Shown: positions 27,882 to 37,091 of the stretch, one piece after another
Layout: every line of letters begins with the position of its first letter
Numbering within the stretch: position 1 is the first letter of the stretch
Source of the DNA: SELP01 sp035969385
GTDB taxonomy: Bacteria; Pseudomonadota; Alphaproteobacteria; Rhodobacterales; Rhodobacteraceae
NCBI RefSeq assembly: GCF_035969385.1
Contig: NZ_JAYKKJ010000010.1
Span: 1 to 64,000 of the forward strand
Length of the DNA: 64,000 nt
Direction: 5' to 3'
Position numbers and translations under genes: made by a program
The notes under the pieces: generated by a model
Told to the model about the DNA's origin: nothing
Database searches by the model: none
The model's input: the letters and a program-made list of their open reading frames with translations, nothing else

Positions 27882-27911
27882 CTCTCATTTTGCCCCAAAT
27901 ACTCCCACCGG
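27882..27911 (-). repeat. Intergenic inverted-repeat pair, right arm
   Basis: The reverse complement of this arm reads CCGGTGGGAGTATTTGGGGC followed by AAAATGAGAG, matching 27738-27766 apart from a few bases. The 303-bp intergenic region 27703-28005 holds this repeat pair and no gene that I can see. Confidence 0.65.
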
Positions 27912-28005
27912 AGGCATCCGCCGCCTCAGCCCTCGCAACGTCAAAACCATCGCGTCGCGGTGCCGATTTCAGAAAACGGAATGCGGCGGCAGCCGCGCAA
28001 TTGGA

Positions 28006-29106
28006 TTACGCGCCGCCGGGGGTGCTGATCGTGCCGCCGCCGACCAGCGCCCGCACGCCTGTCGTAGCAGGGCCCGAGGTGGGCAATCCCCGCGCCACCC
28101 GTGCGGCAAGAAAGGCAAAGGCCTGCGCTTCCAGCATATCGCCGTCCAGCCCCACCGCCTCTACCGGTTCGACGGGGCAATCCAGACCGGCGGCGAGCAT
28201 TTCCATCATAACCGGATTTTGCCGCCCGCCCCCAGTCACCAGAACCCGGCCCGGTGGGCGCGGACAGAATTGCATCCCTTGCATCACCGCCGCCGCGCTC
28301 ATCGCGGTCATGGTGGCGGCGGCATCCGCATCCCCCAACTCCCGCACAAGGTCCAGCATCAGTGAAAAATCGTTCCGGTCCAAGGACTTCGGCGGCACCT
28401 TCAGGAAATACCCTTCATCGAGAAACAGTTCCAGCGCGCCATCCACCACCTGCCCGGTGGCGGCCAGCGCCCCATCCCGGTCAAAGGGCTCTCTGCGCCG
28501 TTCCTGCATCAGGTCGTTGATCGGTGCGTTTGCCGGGCCGGTGTCAAAGGCCAGAAGCGCGCCCTCTGCCTCGGGCCGATCCTTGCCCGGGTCCACCCAT
28601 GTCAGGTTCCCCACCCCGCCAAGGTTCAGAAAGGCCAGCGGCGCATCGGCGCCGATCCATTTGGCCAGCGCGAAGTGATAGAAGGGGGCCAGCGGCGCCC
28701 CCTGCCCGCCCAGACGCACATCGGCACTGCGAAAGTCCCAAACCACCGGCAGGCCCAGCACATCGGCCAGGGCCGCCCCGTCGCCCAGTTGCAGGGTGCC
28801 GCGTCCGGCCGGGTCGTGGGCCACCGTCTGCCCATGAAACCCAACAAGGTCTACATCCTCGAACCCAGACAATGCCTCGGCATGGGCGGTCAGCGTCAAA
28901 TCGGCCGCCGCCGCGACCTCGGCCCCCTCCCATTTCCCGAGGGCCGCACGCAGGATCGCCTGTTCCTCTGTCGAATAGGGTCGAAACCGGCTTTCGCCAA
29001 AGCCCAGAATCCGCTCGCCATCGGTGGTCAGCACCGCCGCGTCCACCCCATCCAGCGAGGTCCCGGACATGGCCCCAAGCACCCGAACCGGTTCACCCTT
29101 CAACAT
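28006..29106 (-). CDS. anmK: Anhydro-N-acetylmuramic acid kinase
   Basis: A 366-residue ASKHA-fold kinase that opens and phosphorylates 1,6-anhydro-MurNAc from recycled cell wall to MurNAc-6-phosphate. The N-terminal phosphate-binding signature GAMSGTSLDGVDAAV, the VGFHGQTVAHDP motif, NLGGVGNLTWV with AFDTGPANAPIND, and the C-terminal LVTGGGRQNPVMM are all diagnostic. ATG 29106 gives the standard start; the longer frame upstream overlaps tyrS on the other strand. It is divergent from tyrS. Confidence 0.96.
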   Translation of the reverse strand: MLKGEPVRVLGAMSGTSLDGVDAAVLTTDGERILGFGESRFRPYSTEEQAILRAALGKWEGAEVAAAADLTLTAHAEALSGFEDVDLVGFHGQTVAHDPAGRGTLQLGDGAALADVLGLPVVWDFRSADVRLGGQGAPLAPFYHFALAKWIGADAPLAFLNLGGVGNLTWVDPGKDRPEAEGALLAFDTGPANAPINDLMQERRREPFDRDGALAATGQVVDGALELFLDEGYFLKVPPKSLDRNDFSLMLDLVRELGDADAAATMTAMSAAAVMQGMQFCPRPPGRVLVTGGGRQNPVMMEMLAAGLDCPVEPVEAVGLDGDMLEAQAFAFLAARVARGLPTSGPATTGVRALVGGGTISTPGGA

Positions 29107-29169
29107 CTGCTTTTCCTTGCGCTTCCTGCCGCTTATAGAGTGCCCCGACCGAAGCCGAAGGACAAGACG

Positions 29170-30420
29170 ATGACCTACCATCCCAAATCCGATTTCATGG
29201 CCGTCATGATGGAACGCGGGTTCCTGTCTGACTGCACGGATTACCAGGGCCTCGACGAGGCATTGGTGAAGGGTGTCGTTCCCGCCTATATCGGCTTTGA
29301 CGCCACCGCCAAGTCCCTTCACGTAGGCTCTCTCATCCAGATCATGATGCTGCGCTGGCTGCAAAAGACCGGCCACCAGCCGATCACCCTGATGGGCGGC
29401 GGCACCACCAAGGTGGGCGATCCGTCGTTCCGGGCTGATGAACGTCCGCTTTTGACGGCGGACCAGATTGACGACAACATTGCCGGGATCAAGAAGGTTT
29501 TCGCCGCCTACATCGACTATGACCGCGCCGAGAACCCTGCCCTGATGCTGAACAATGCCGAATGGCTGGACGGGCTGAACTACCTCGATTTCCTGCGCGA
29601 CATCGGGCGGCATTTCAGCGTCAACCGGATGCTGTCGTTTGAATCGGTGAAATCGCGGCTGGACCGGGAACAGAGCCTGTCCTTCCTCGAATTCAACTAC
29701 ATGATCCTGCAGGCCTACGACTTTCTGGAGCTGAACCGCCGGTATGGCTGCCTGTTGCAGATGGGCGGGTCGGACCAGTGGGGCAATATCGTCAACGGGA
29801 TCGACCTGACCCGCCGGGTGCTGGATCATGAAATCTACGGGCTGACTTCGCCGCTTCTGACCACCTCGGACGGCAAGAAAATGGGCAAATCCGCCGATGG
29901 CGCGGTCTGGCTGAACGCCGACATGCGCTCGCCCTACGAATTCTGGCAGTTCTGGCGCAACACGACCGATGCCGACGTGGGCCGCTTCCTGAAGCTCTAT
30001 ACCGAGCTTCCGGTCGAGGAGTGCGACCGTCTGGGCGCATTGGAAGGGTCCGAGATCAACGACGCCAAGATCGTTCTGGCGAATGAAGTCACGACCCTAT
30101 TGCACGGGGCCGATGCCGCCGCCGCGGCCGAGGCCACCGCGCGCGAGGTATTTGAAAAGGGTGGCGTGGGCGATGACCTGCCCACCCTGACCCTGCCCGC
30201 ATCCGAGGCGGCAGAGGGCATTTCATTGGCCCAGCTTGTCGTCCGCTCGGGCCTTGCCAAGTCGGGCAAGGATGGCAAGCGCCTGATCGCCGAGGGCGGG
30301 TTGAAGGTGAACGACGAGACCTGCACCGACGCGGGCCGGATGTTCAGCGCCGCCGATCTGGCCAGCCCGGTCAAGCTGAGCGCGGGCAAGAAACGGCACG
30401 CATTGGTGCAGCTGGGCTGA
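29170..30420 (+). CDS. tyrS: Tyrosyl-tRNA synthetase
   Basis: A 416-residue class I aminoacyl-tRNA synthetase charging tRNA-Tyr. The HIGH-like motif is SLHVGSL (H51-V-G53) and the KMSKS-like motif is KKMGKS (236-241). MGGSDQWGNIVNG and YGCLLQ belong to the tyrosine pocket. The C-terminal S4-like RNA-binding domain is at about 345-410 (LAKSGKDGKRLIAEGGLKVN). ATG 29170 gives the normal N-terminus. Its stop abuts the stop of the small convergent gene at 30421. Confidence 0.97.
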   Translation: MTYHPKSDFMAVMMERGFLSDCTDYQGLDEALVKGVVPAYIGFDATAKSLHVGSLIQIMMLRWLQKTGHQPITLMGGGTTKVGDPSFRADERPLLTADQIDDNIAGIKKVFAAYIDYDRAENPALMLNNAEWLDGLNYLDFLRDIGRHFSVNRMLSFESVKSRLDREQSLSFLEFNYMILQAYDFLELNRRYGCLLQMGGSDQWGNIVNGIDLTRRVLDHEIYGLTSPLLTTSDGKKMGKSADGAVWLNADMRSPYEFWQFWRNTTDADVGRFLKLYTELPVEECDRLGALEGSEINDAKIVLANEVTTLLHGADAAAAAEATAREVFEKGGVGDDLPTLTLPASEAAEGISLAQLVVRSGLAKSGKDGKRLIAEGGLKVNDETCTDAGRMFSAADLASPVKLSAGKKRHALVQLG

Positions 30421-30582
30421 TCACCAGATCAGCCGCACCGCCACCTCTCCGACGAACAGAAGCGCGCCGCCCGCAAGGGCGGCCGCCGCGGCCAACAGAG
30501 CCGCGCCCCGGACGGTAAGCCGCACCGAGGGCGCGGTCCGGCCATAGACGGTTCGAACGGATCGAGAATCGCGTCGGGTCAT
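30421..30582 (-). CDS. Small single-pass membrane protein (53 residues)
   Basis: A short ORF with a basic N-terminus (MTRRDSRSVRTVYGRT) and one hydrophobic helix (AALLAAAAALAGGALLFVGE) followed by VAVRLIW. It has host-like codon use with high G+C third positions. The stop codon is the base next to the tyrS stop, and the start is 46 bp from the divergent FemAB-like gene. Such an Arg-rich plus helix layout suggests an inner-membrane miniprotein. No family is known to me. Confidence 0.45.
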   Translation of the reverse strand: MTRRDSRSVRTVYGRTAPSVRLTVRGAALLAAAAALAGGALLFVGEVAVRLIW

Positions 30583-30628
30583 GCCCCCATTAACCGGGAC
30601 TTAGGTTTCCTCTGCCTTAACGGCAGGG

Positions 30629-31516
30629 ATGATGATTACCGATGCCCTTCCCGACCCCCTTCTGCCACTGCCGCTGCAACAGCATCCGCAGTTCGCGCAG
30701 ACCCTATGCGCGATGGGGCGGGATGCGACTTGCCTGACCCTGCGGACGGGTCCGCGTCGGCTGGGCCATGCGGTGATGATCGCGCGCAACAGCATGATCT
30801 TTGGCCGCATCGGCCTGGTATCGCAGGGCCCCTATTGGACCAGTCCGCCCAGCATGGCGGACCGGGTTGACGGATTCCGCGGGCTGTCCGCGCAGGGCGT
30901 CCACCTGATCAACGCGAACAACGGCGAAGACGGGGCGCTGACCCAGGCGGGGTTTCGCAAGGTCATGACCGCGGCCCATATCGCGCAACTGGACATTCGC
31001 GGCGGCGAAGAAGCACGACGCGCCCGAATGGACATCAAATGGCGCAACCGCCTGTCGCGGGCTGAGCGCAGCGGGCTGCGCTGGCGGTCCCTGCGGTATG
31101 AAGGTGAACCCGACCATTGGCTTCTTGCAGAGGAGGCCCGGCAACAGAAGGCCAAGAAATACAAAGGGATGCCGCCCTGTTTCTCTGCCGCCTGGGCCGT
31201 GAACAGCCCCGGTGGGGCCCGGCTGTTCGTGGCCTATGACGGGCGCGAACGGGTGGCCGCGATGTTGTTCCTGATGCACGGGCCGGTCGCCACCTACCAG
31301 ATCGGCTGGAACGGGCCAATCGGGCGAGAGATGCACGCCCATAACCTGCTACTTGCACGGGCGTCGGACTGGCTGGCGGATCGGGGCATTCGCCGGATCG
31401 ACCTTGGCACCATCGACACCGAAGCCGCGCCCGGCCTCGCCCGGTTCAAACTGGGCAGCGGGGCAAAGGCGATCCCGTTGGGCGGAAGCTGGCTGCGCCT
31501 GACCCGCGCGGGATGA
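30629..31516 (+). CDS. GNAT/FemAB-like acyltransferase
   Basis: A 295-residue protein of the FemAB/GNAT type. The central and C-terminal parts carry the fold: WRNRLSRAERSGLRWRS, KKYKGMPPCFSAAW, ARLFVAYDGRERVAAMLFL, the cofactor-proximal ATYQIGWNGPIGREMHAHNLLL, and RIDLGTIDTEAAPGLARFKLG. FemAB-type enzymes transfer aminoacyl or acyl groups to cell-envelope acceptors; this branch is uncharacterised. ATG 30629 and the adjacent ATG 30632 are both possible starts. No operon partner is evident. Confidence 0.75.
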   Translation: MMITDALPDPLLPLPLQQHPQFAQTLCAMGRDATCLTLRTGPRRLGHAVMIARNSMIFGRIGLVSQGPYWTSPPSMADRVDGFRGLSAQGVHLINANNGEDGALTQAGFRKVMTAAHIAQLDIRGGEEARRARMDIKWRNRLSRAERSGLRWRSLRYEGEPDHWLLAEEARQQKAKKYKGMPPCFSAAWAVNSPGGARLFVAYDGRERVAAMLFLMHGPVATYQIGWNGPIGREMHAHNLLLARASDWLADRGIRRIDLGTIDTEAAPGLARFKLGSGAKAIPLGGSWLRLTRAG

Positions 31517-31592
31517 GTCGGGAACGGTTTGCGGTTCCCCCGGCGGCCCGCAGGCCGCTATAACGGGTGAAACGAAACAGCCGGGCCACCCC

Positions 31593-32846
31593 ATGTCGCT
31601 TTTGCAGATCGCCTCTCTCCTGATTGTCCTCGCCGGGGCGTTCGGGGCCATCAACTACCTGTTCCTGAAACTGCCCTCTGCAATCGGCATCCTCGTGGTG
31701 GCGCTTCTGGCCTCTTTCGCGGTGATCGTGACCGATGCGCTGTTTCCCGCCCTGACAGTCGAAGAGGCGATCCGCGCCGAGGTGCTGGAGATCGAGTTTT
31801 CCGATGCTCTTCTGGAAGGGATGCTGGGCCTTCTGCTGTTCGCGGGTGCGCTGCATGTGAAACTGGGGGACCTTCGGGCGCAATGGCTGCCCGTCCTCTT
31901 GATGGCGACGCTGGGGGTCGGTCTGTCCACCCTGATCGTCGGGGTCGGGTTCAGTTGGATCACCGGGATGCCGCTGCTGGTCGCGCTGGTCTTCGGCGCG
32001 TTGATTTCGCCAACCGACCCTGTCGCCGTTCTGGGCGTCCTGCGCGAAGCCGACCTGCGCAAATCGCTGGAAACCAAGATCGCGGGCGAAAGCCTGTTCA
32101 ACGACGGGGTCGGCTACGTGGTCTTCCTTGTGCTGATCGGGCTGGCCTTTCCCGCGGACGACCACCACGCATCGGGCGTCTCCGCCGCGCTGACCCTCTT
32201 TGTGCAAGAGGCGATTGGCGGCGCACTTTTGGGGATCGTCCTGGGCTGGCTGACCTTCCGGGTCATGCGCCTGATCGACGACTATTCGCTCGAGGTGCTG
32301 ATCACGCTTGGCCTTGCCTTCGGCGGCTATGAACTGGCCGTCTGGCTGCATGTCTCGGCCCCGATCATGGCGGTTTGCGCAGGCCTGCTGATCGGCGACG
32401 TCGGCGCGAAGTACGGCATGTCCGAAGAAACCCGCAAATACGTCGACGCCTTCTGGAAACTGATCGACGAGATCCTGAACGCCGTCCTGTTTCTGATGAT
32501 CGGGTTCGAGGTCTTCGCGGTCGCCTTCGACACCAGTTTCCTGATGACGGGCGTCCTGTCCATCGGTCTGGCACTGATCGCGCGACTGGCCGCCGTGGCA
32601 ATCCCCATCCTTGTCCTGCGCCCGTTCCGCGATTTCAGCCCCGGCGTGATCCCGATCATGACATGGGGCGGTCTGAAGGGCGGGATTTCGGTCGCGCTGG
32701 CCCTGTCCTTGCCCGACACGGAATGGAAACCACTGATCCTGACCTGCACCTATATCGTCGTGGTCTTTTCGATCATCGTGCAGGGTCTGACCGTAACGCG
32801 GGTGGCCGAACGGTTTGGCCGCGCACCGGAGCTGCCCCATGACTGA
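31593..32846 (+). CDS. Sodium:proton antiporter, CPA1/NhaP type
   Basis: A 417-residue inner-membrane protein with about twelve hydrophobic helices. The CPA1 transport motifs are present: ISPTDPVAVLGVLREA, with the Asp in the unwound helix, and IAGESLFNDGVGYVVF, with the Asn-Asp pair. It would exchange Na+ (or K+/Li+) for H+ for pH and salt tolerance. It lacks a long C-terminal cytoplasmic domain. Its last 8 bp overlap the PhzF-family gene, so the two are cotranscribed. Confidence 0.9.
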   Translation: MSLLQIASLLIVLAGAFGAINYLFLKLPSAIGILVVALLASFAVIVTDALFPALTVEEAIRAEVLEIEFSDALLEGMLGLLLFAGALHVKLGDLRAQWLPVLLMATLGVGLSTLIVGVGFSWITGMPLLVALVFGALISPTDPVAVLGVLREADLRKSLETKIAGESLFNDGVGYVVFLVLIGLAFPADDHHASGVSAALTLFVQEAIGGALLGIVLGWLTFRVMRLIDDYSLEVLITLGLAFGGYELAVWLHVSAPIMAVCAGLLIGDVGAKYGMSEETRKYVDAFWKLIDEILNAVLFLMIGFEVFAVAFDTSFLMTGVLSIGLALIARLAAVAIPILVLRPFRDFSPGVIPIMTWGGLKGGISVALALSLPDTEWKPLILTCTYIVVVFSIIVQGLTVTRVAERFGRAPELPHD

Positions 32847-33681
32847 GTTCTTCGTTTATGACGTCTTCACCGACGCACCATTTGGCGGCAACCAGCTTGC
32901 AGTGATCCCGGATGCTACGTCCCTGCCCGAAGACAAGCTGCAAAAGATCGCCCGCGAATTCAATTTCTCGGAAACCGTATTCCTCTACCCCGCCCAATCC
33001 GTTGACCACACCTCCCGCCTGCGGATCTTCACCCCGACGATGGAGGTGCCCTTTGCCGGCCACCCGACCATCGGCGCGGCGGTGGCCCTGTCTGATCTTG
33101 GCAAGGGGCCCGAGATGATTCTGGAGCTTGACATCGGCCCCCTGCCCGCCCACGCAAAAGCCGGCGCCGCCGAATTCAGTGTCACGGCGAAACTGGAGGA
33201 TTTCGGCCAACCTGACCCGGAGCTTATCGCCGCCTGCCTTGGCCTGCCGGTTGCCGCGGTGGATTGCACCGCCCATGCGCCGATTCAATGCTCTCTTGGC
33301 CTGCCCTTCACCTTTGTCCGGCTGGACAGCCGCGACAGCCTGTCCGCCTGCCTGCCCGTGACCGACGCCTTCCGCGAGGGCGCCCGCCGGTTCCCCACCC
33401 CGCTGGATTTCGCGATCTATGCCTATGTGCGGGACGGGAACCGGGTGGATGCGCGCATGTTCGCGCCCTTGGACAACATCCCCGAAGACCCGGCCACCGG
33501 CAGCGCGGCGGCAACCCTGACCGCCCTGCTGGCCCGGATCGGCAAGGCTGACATAACGCTGAGCATCCATCAGGGCGATGACATGGGCCGCCCCTCGGTC
33601 ATTCGCACCGAAACCGGCGACGGGATGGTGACCGTGGCCGGCAATGCGGTCCGCACCATGTCCGGAACCCTCACATGTTAG
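32839..33681 (+). CDS. PhzF-family isomerase/epimerase-like protein
   Basis: A 280-residue two-lobed protein with the diaminopimelate-epimerase-like fold. The presumed catalytic Glu is in NFSETVFL. PFAGHPTIGAAVAL and EDPATGSAAATLTALL are the two family signature loops. PhzF itself isomerises an intermediate of phenazine synthesis, but no phenazine genes are here and most homologues have unknown substrates. ATG 32839 overlaps the antiporter stop, giving translational coupling. Confidence 0.88.
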   Translation: MTEFFVYDVFTDAPFGGNQLAVIPDATSLPEDKLQKIAREFNFSETVFLYPAQSVDHTSRLRIFTPTMEVPFAGHPTIGAAVALSDLGKGPEMILELDIGPLPAHAKAGAAEFSVTAKLEDFGQPDPELIAACLGLPVAAVDCTAHAPIQCSLGLPFTFVRLDSRDSLSACLPVTDAFREGARRFPTPLDFAIYAYVRDGNRVDARMFAPLDNIPEDPATGSAAATLTALLARIGKADITLSIHQGDDMGRPSVIRTETGDGMVTVAGNAVRTMSGTLTC

Positions 33682-33742
33682 CGCAAAGCCCCGAAATTGG
33701 GTGTGGAGCCACGCGCCGCTTTCCCCTAAAGACACCCCCGAG

Positions 33743-34162
33743 ATGACCGAGACCATTCTTGACCGTTGCGAGGCAAAGGGCCTGCGCATGACCGACCAGC
33801 GCCGGGTCATTGCCTCGGTCTTGCAGGATTCCGACGACCACCCGGATGTCGAAGAGCTTTATCGCCGGGCCAGCGACCGGGATAACCGAATCTCGCTCGC
33901 CACGGTCTACCGCACCGTCAAACTGCTCGAAGAATCCGGCATCCTTGAAAAGCACGAATTCGGCGACGGGCGCGCCCGCTACGAGGCGGCGGACCGGGCC
34001 CACCACGATCACCTGATCGACCTCAATAGCGGCGACGTCATCGAATTCGTCGACGATGAGATCGAGGCGCTGCAGGAAAAGATCGCCCGCAAGCTTGGCT
34101 ATGAAATCAAGGGGCACCGGCTGGAACTCTACGGCGTCCCTCTGAAAGACAGGAAATCCTAG
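33743..34162 (+). CDS. fur: Fur/Mur-family metal-dependent repressor
   Basis: A 139-residue Fur-superfamily regulator. The winged helix includes the recognition helix SLATVYRTVKLLEESG (51-66), and the regulatory metal site includes H87-H88-D89-H90 in RAHHDHLID. It has no C-terminal CxxC pairs, as is usual for the alphaproteobacterial branch, many of whose members sense manganese and are called Mur. It may therefore regulate Mn or Fe uptake. ATG 33743 overlaps no other gene. The downstream EamA transporter begins at the next base, so they share a transcript. Confidence 0.88.
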   Translation: MTETILDRCEAKGLRMTDQRRVIASVLQDSDDHPDVEELYRRASDRDNRISLATVYRTVKLLEESGILEKHEFGDGRARYEAADRAHHDHLIDLNSGDVIEFVDDEIEALQEKIARKLGYEIKGHRLELYGVPLKDRKS

Positions 34163-35056
34163 GTGGGCAACCTCAAGGGCGCGGGATGGATGACCTTGGC
34201 CATGGGGCTTTATGCCATCGTGGACAGCTGCATCAAACTGGCCACCGAAACCCTGCCCAAGGCGCAGGTGCTTGTGGCGATCGGGATTGTCGGTCTGGTC
34301 GCCTTCTCTCTCGCGGCGAAATCCAAGGGGCTGAAACCACTGCCCCTGCAGGTCTTTCAGGGCGCTGCGCTAATGCGGGGGGTGTTTGATGCGGGTGCAT
34401 CGGTCCTATTCGTCTTTGCCCTGCGGGATGTGGACCTGTCGCTATTCACCACGATTGTTCAGGCCAACCCGCTTCTGGTCGTCCTTGGGGCCGCCATTTT
34501 TCTGGGCGAACCGGTCGGCTGGCGCCGCTGGACCGCGATCCTGATCGGGCTGTGCGGTGTGCTGATCGTGCTTCGCCCGACCGGCGACAGTTTTACACCC
34601 GCCGCAATCCTCGTGGTTCTGGGCGTCATCCTGCAAGCCTCGCGCGATCTGATCACCCGCGTGGTCAACCGGGATATTCACACGCTGCAATTGTCGGCCG
34701 CGGCCTTCGTGGCCCTGATCGTTGCGGGCTTCATTCAGGGTGTGGCCCAGAACACCCCGCCCCTGCGGCCCGAAGGCATGGCATGGCTCTACCTTGGCGG
34801 GGCCTGCTTCCTGTTCATCCCGGCGGTCTATGCGATGGTTGCCGCGATGCGGGTCGGCGATGTCAGCTTTGTCGCCCCCTTCCGCTACACGCGGATCGTC
34901 TTTGGCCTTGCCCTTGGCGTCATCATCTTCCGCGAAACCCTCGATGGCTGGACCCTTTTGGGGGCTGCCATCATCGTCGGTTCTGGCCTTTACAGTTTCT
35001 GGCGCGAAACCCAGGCAAAGCGCCGCGCTTCCCTTTCCAATCCCGAGACGCTATAG
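34163..35056 (+). CDS. DMT-superfamily (EamA) transporter
   Basis: A 297-residue membrane protein with ten predicted helices in two EamA repeats (LYAIVDSCIKLATETL...; AILVVLGVILQASRDLI...). Family members export metabolites or amino acids; the cargo here is not predictable. Translation probably starts at GTG 34163, directly after the fur stop codon; ATG 34189 is an alternative. The C-terminal helix WTLLGAAIIVGSGLYSFWRE is typical. Confidence 0.87.
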   Translation: MGNLKGAGWMTLAMGLYAIVDSCIKLATETLPKAQVLVAIGIVGLVAFSLAAKSKGLKPLPLQVFQGAALMRGVFDAGASVLFVFALRDVDLSLFTTIVQANPLLVVLGAAIFLGEPVGWRRWTAILIGLCGVLIVLRPTGDSFTPAAILVVLGVILQASRDLITRVVNRDIHTLQLSAAAFVALIVAGFIQGVAQNTPPLRPEGMAWLYLGGACFLFIPAVYAMVAAMRVGDVSFVAPFRYTRIVFGLALGVIIFRETLDGWTLLGAAIIVGSGLYSFWRETQAKRRASLSNPETL

Positions 35057-35099
35057 AGCGCCCGTTATCGCTAACACCCCTGCCCGATAGGAGCATCCC

Positions 35100-36377
35100 A
35101 TGAGCACCATCATCGACATTCACGCCCGCGAAATCCTCGACAGCCGCGGCAACCCCACTGTTGAGGTGGACGTGACGCTGGAAGACGGCACCATGGGCCG
35201 CGCCGCTGTGCCGTCCGGCGCCTCCACCGGCGCCTACGAAGCGGTCGAGCGCCGCGACGGGGACAAGGCCCGTTACATGGGCAAAGGCGTGCTCGAGGCC
35301 GTGGCCGCCGTGAATGGCGAGATTGCCGAGAACGTCATCGGCGCGGACGCCACCGATCAGGTCGAGATCGACGAGCTGATGATCGAACTGGACGGCACTC
35401 CGAACAAGGGCCGGCTGGGCGCCAACGCGATCCTCGGTGTGTCGATGGCCGTGGCCAAGGCCGCCGCCGATTACACCGCCCAGCCGCTCTACCGCTACAT
35501 CGGCGGCACCTCGGCCCGCGTCCTGCCGGTGCCGATGATGAACATCATCAACGGCGGCGAACATGCCGACAACCCGATCGACATTCAGGAATTCATGATC
35601 ATGCCGGTGGCTGCGGAAAACATCCGCGAGGCCGTGCGCATGGGCTCCGAAGTGTTCCACACCCTGAAAAAAGAACTCTCTGCCGCGGGCCTTTCCACCG
35701 GGATCGGCGACGAAGGCGGCTTTGCGCCGAACCTGTCGTCCACCCGCGACGCGCTGGATTTCATCCTGAAGTCCATTGAAAAGGCTGGCTACAAGCCGGG
35801 CGAAGAGATCTTCCTCGCTCTTGATTGCGCGGCGACCGAATACTTCAAGGACGGAAAGTATGTCCTTGCAGGCGAAGGAAAAACCCTCTCCTCCGACGAA
35901 AACGTCGACTACCTCGCCGCGCTGGTGAACGACTATCCGATCATCTCGATCGAAGACGGGATGAGCGAGGACGACTGGGACGGCTGGAAGGCCCTGACCG
36001 ACCGTCTGGGTGACAAGGTGCAGCTGGTCGGCGACGACCTCTTCGTGACCAATCCCGCCCGTCTGGCCGACGGAATCGCGCGCGGCTGCGCCAACTCCAT
36101 GCTGGTAAAGGTCAACCAGATCGGCACCCTGACCGAGACGCTGAAGGCCGTCGAAATGGCCCACCGCGCCCGCATGACCAACGTCATGTCCCACCGCTCG
36201 GGCGAAACCGAGGATGCGACCATCGCGGATCTCGCAGTTGCCACCAACTGCGGCCAGATCAAGACCGGCTCGCTTGCCCGCTCCGACCGGTTGGCCAAGT
36301 ACAACCAGCTGATCCGGATCGAAGAAATGCTCGGCGCTTCGGCCGAATTTGCCGGCCGTTCGATCCTGCGCGGCTGA
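35100..36377 (+). CDS. eno: Enolase
   Basis: A 425-residue glycolytic enzyme interconverting 2-phosphoglycerate and phosphoenolpyruvate, with a role in the RNA degradosome in some bacteria. Signature segments are ARGILDSRGNPTVE-like REILDSRGNPTVEVDV at the N-terminus, SGASTGAYEAVERRDGD, EDGMSEDDWDGW, the Mg site in GDDLFVTN, VKVNQIGTLTET and SHRSGETEDATIADLAV. AGGAG lies 8 bases upstream of ATG 35100. Confidence 0.98.
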   Translation: MSTIIDIHAREILDSRGNPTVEVDVTLEDGTMGRAAVPSGASTGAYEAVERRDGDKARYMGKGVLEAVAAVNGEIAENVIGADATDQVEIDELMIELDGTPNKGRLGANAILGVSMAVAKAAADYTAQPLYRYIGGTSARVLPVPMMNIINGGEHADNPIDIQEFMIMPVAAENIREAVRMGSEVFHTLKKELSAAGLSTGIGDEGGFAPNLSSTRDALDFILKSIEKAGYKPGEEIFLALDCAATEYFKDGKYVLAGEGKTLSSDENVDYLAALVNDYPIISIEDGMSEDDWDGWKALTDRLGDKVQLVGDDLFVTNPARLADGIARGCANSMLVKVNQIGTLTETLKAVEMAHRARMTNVMSHRSGETEDATIADLAVATNCGQIKTGSLARSDRLAKYNQLIRIEEMLGASAEFAGRSILRG

Positions 36378-36422
36378 TCTTTTCACCTTGAAGGGGGCCG
36401 GGTGCGCAGGCACTCTGCCCCC

Positions 36423-37091
36423 ATGATCAAGGCGTTCATCTTCGATGTTTTCGGCACCTGCGTGGACTGGCGCACCTCCGTCGCGCGCGAGGTCGCGGCC
36501 GTGCTGCCGCAGGTTGACGCGCTGGCCTTTGCCGATGCCTGGCGCGCGGAATACGACCCGGCGATGGCGCGGGTGCGCGAGGGGAACCGGGGCTATATCG
36601 CGCTCGACGATCTGCACCTTGAAAACCTGAAGACTGTGGCTGCGCGGTTTGGGGTGGTGGCCCCGGACAACCTGAACGCGGCATGGGAAAGGCTCGACCC
36701 GTGGAGCGATGTAACTTCGGGCCTTAGCCGTTTGAAACAAAAGGCAATCATCGCACCGTGCTCCAACGGCTCCATCGCCCTGATGACCCGCCTTGCGCGC
36801 TATGCGGGGCTGCCATCGGACTGCATTCTTGGGGCCGAGATTGCCCGCGATTACAAACCGAAACCGGCGGTCTACCTAGCTGCCTGCGCCGCACTGCGCC
36901 TTGACCCGTCCGAGGTGATGATGGTCGCCGCCCACAATGGCGACCTGCACGCGGCCCGGGCCACGGGGCTGAAAACCGGGTTCATTCCACGCCCGACGGA
37001 ATACGGCCCGGCCCAGACCACCGACCTGTCCGCCGATGCCGACTGGGACGTTATTGCACATGATTTCAATGACCTGGCGGACAAGGTTTGA
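36423..37091 (+). CDS. Haloacid dehalogenase type II-like HAD hydrolase
   Basis: A 222-residue HAD-superfamily enzyme. The nucleophile is Asp8 in FDVFGTCVDW, motif II is APCSNGSIAL, the Lys is in RDYKPKPAVY, and motif III is VAAHNGDLHAARATGLKTGFI. This layout matches L-2-haloacid dehalogenases, which convert halogenated acids to hydroxy acids, though some family members act on other small substrates. Its stop overlaps the TTG start of the cupin gene, so the two genes are coupled. Confidence 0.88.
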   Translation: MIKAFIFDVFGTCVDWRTSVAREVAAVLPQVDALAFADAWRAEYDPAMARVREGNRGYIALDDLHLENLKTVAARFGVVAPDNLNAAWERLDPWSDVTSGLSRLKQKAIIAPCSNGSIALMTRLARYAGLPSDCILGAEIARDYKPKPAVYLAACAALRLDPSEVMMVAAHNGDLHAARATGLKTGFIPRPTEYGPAQTTDLSADADWDVIAHDFNDLADKV

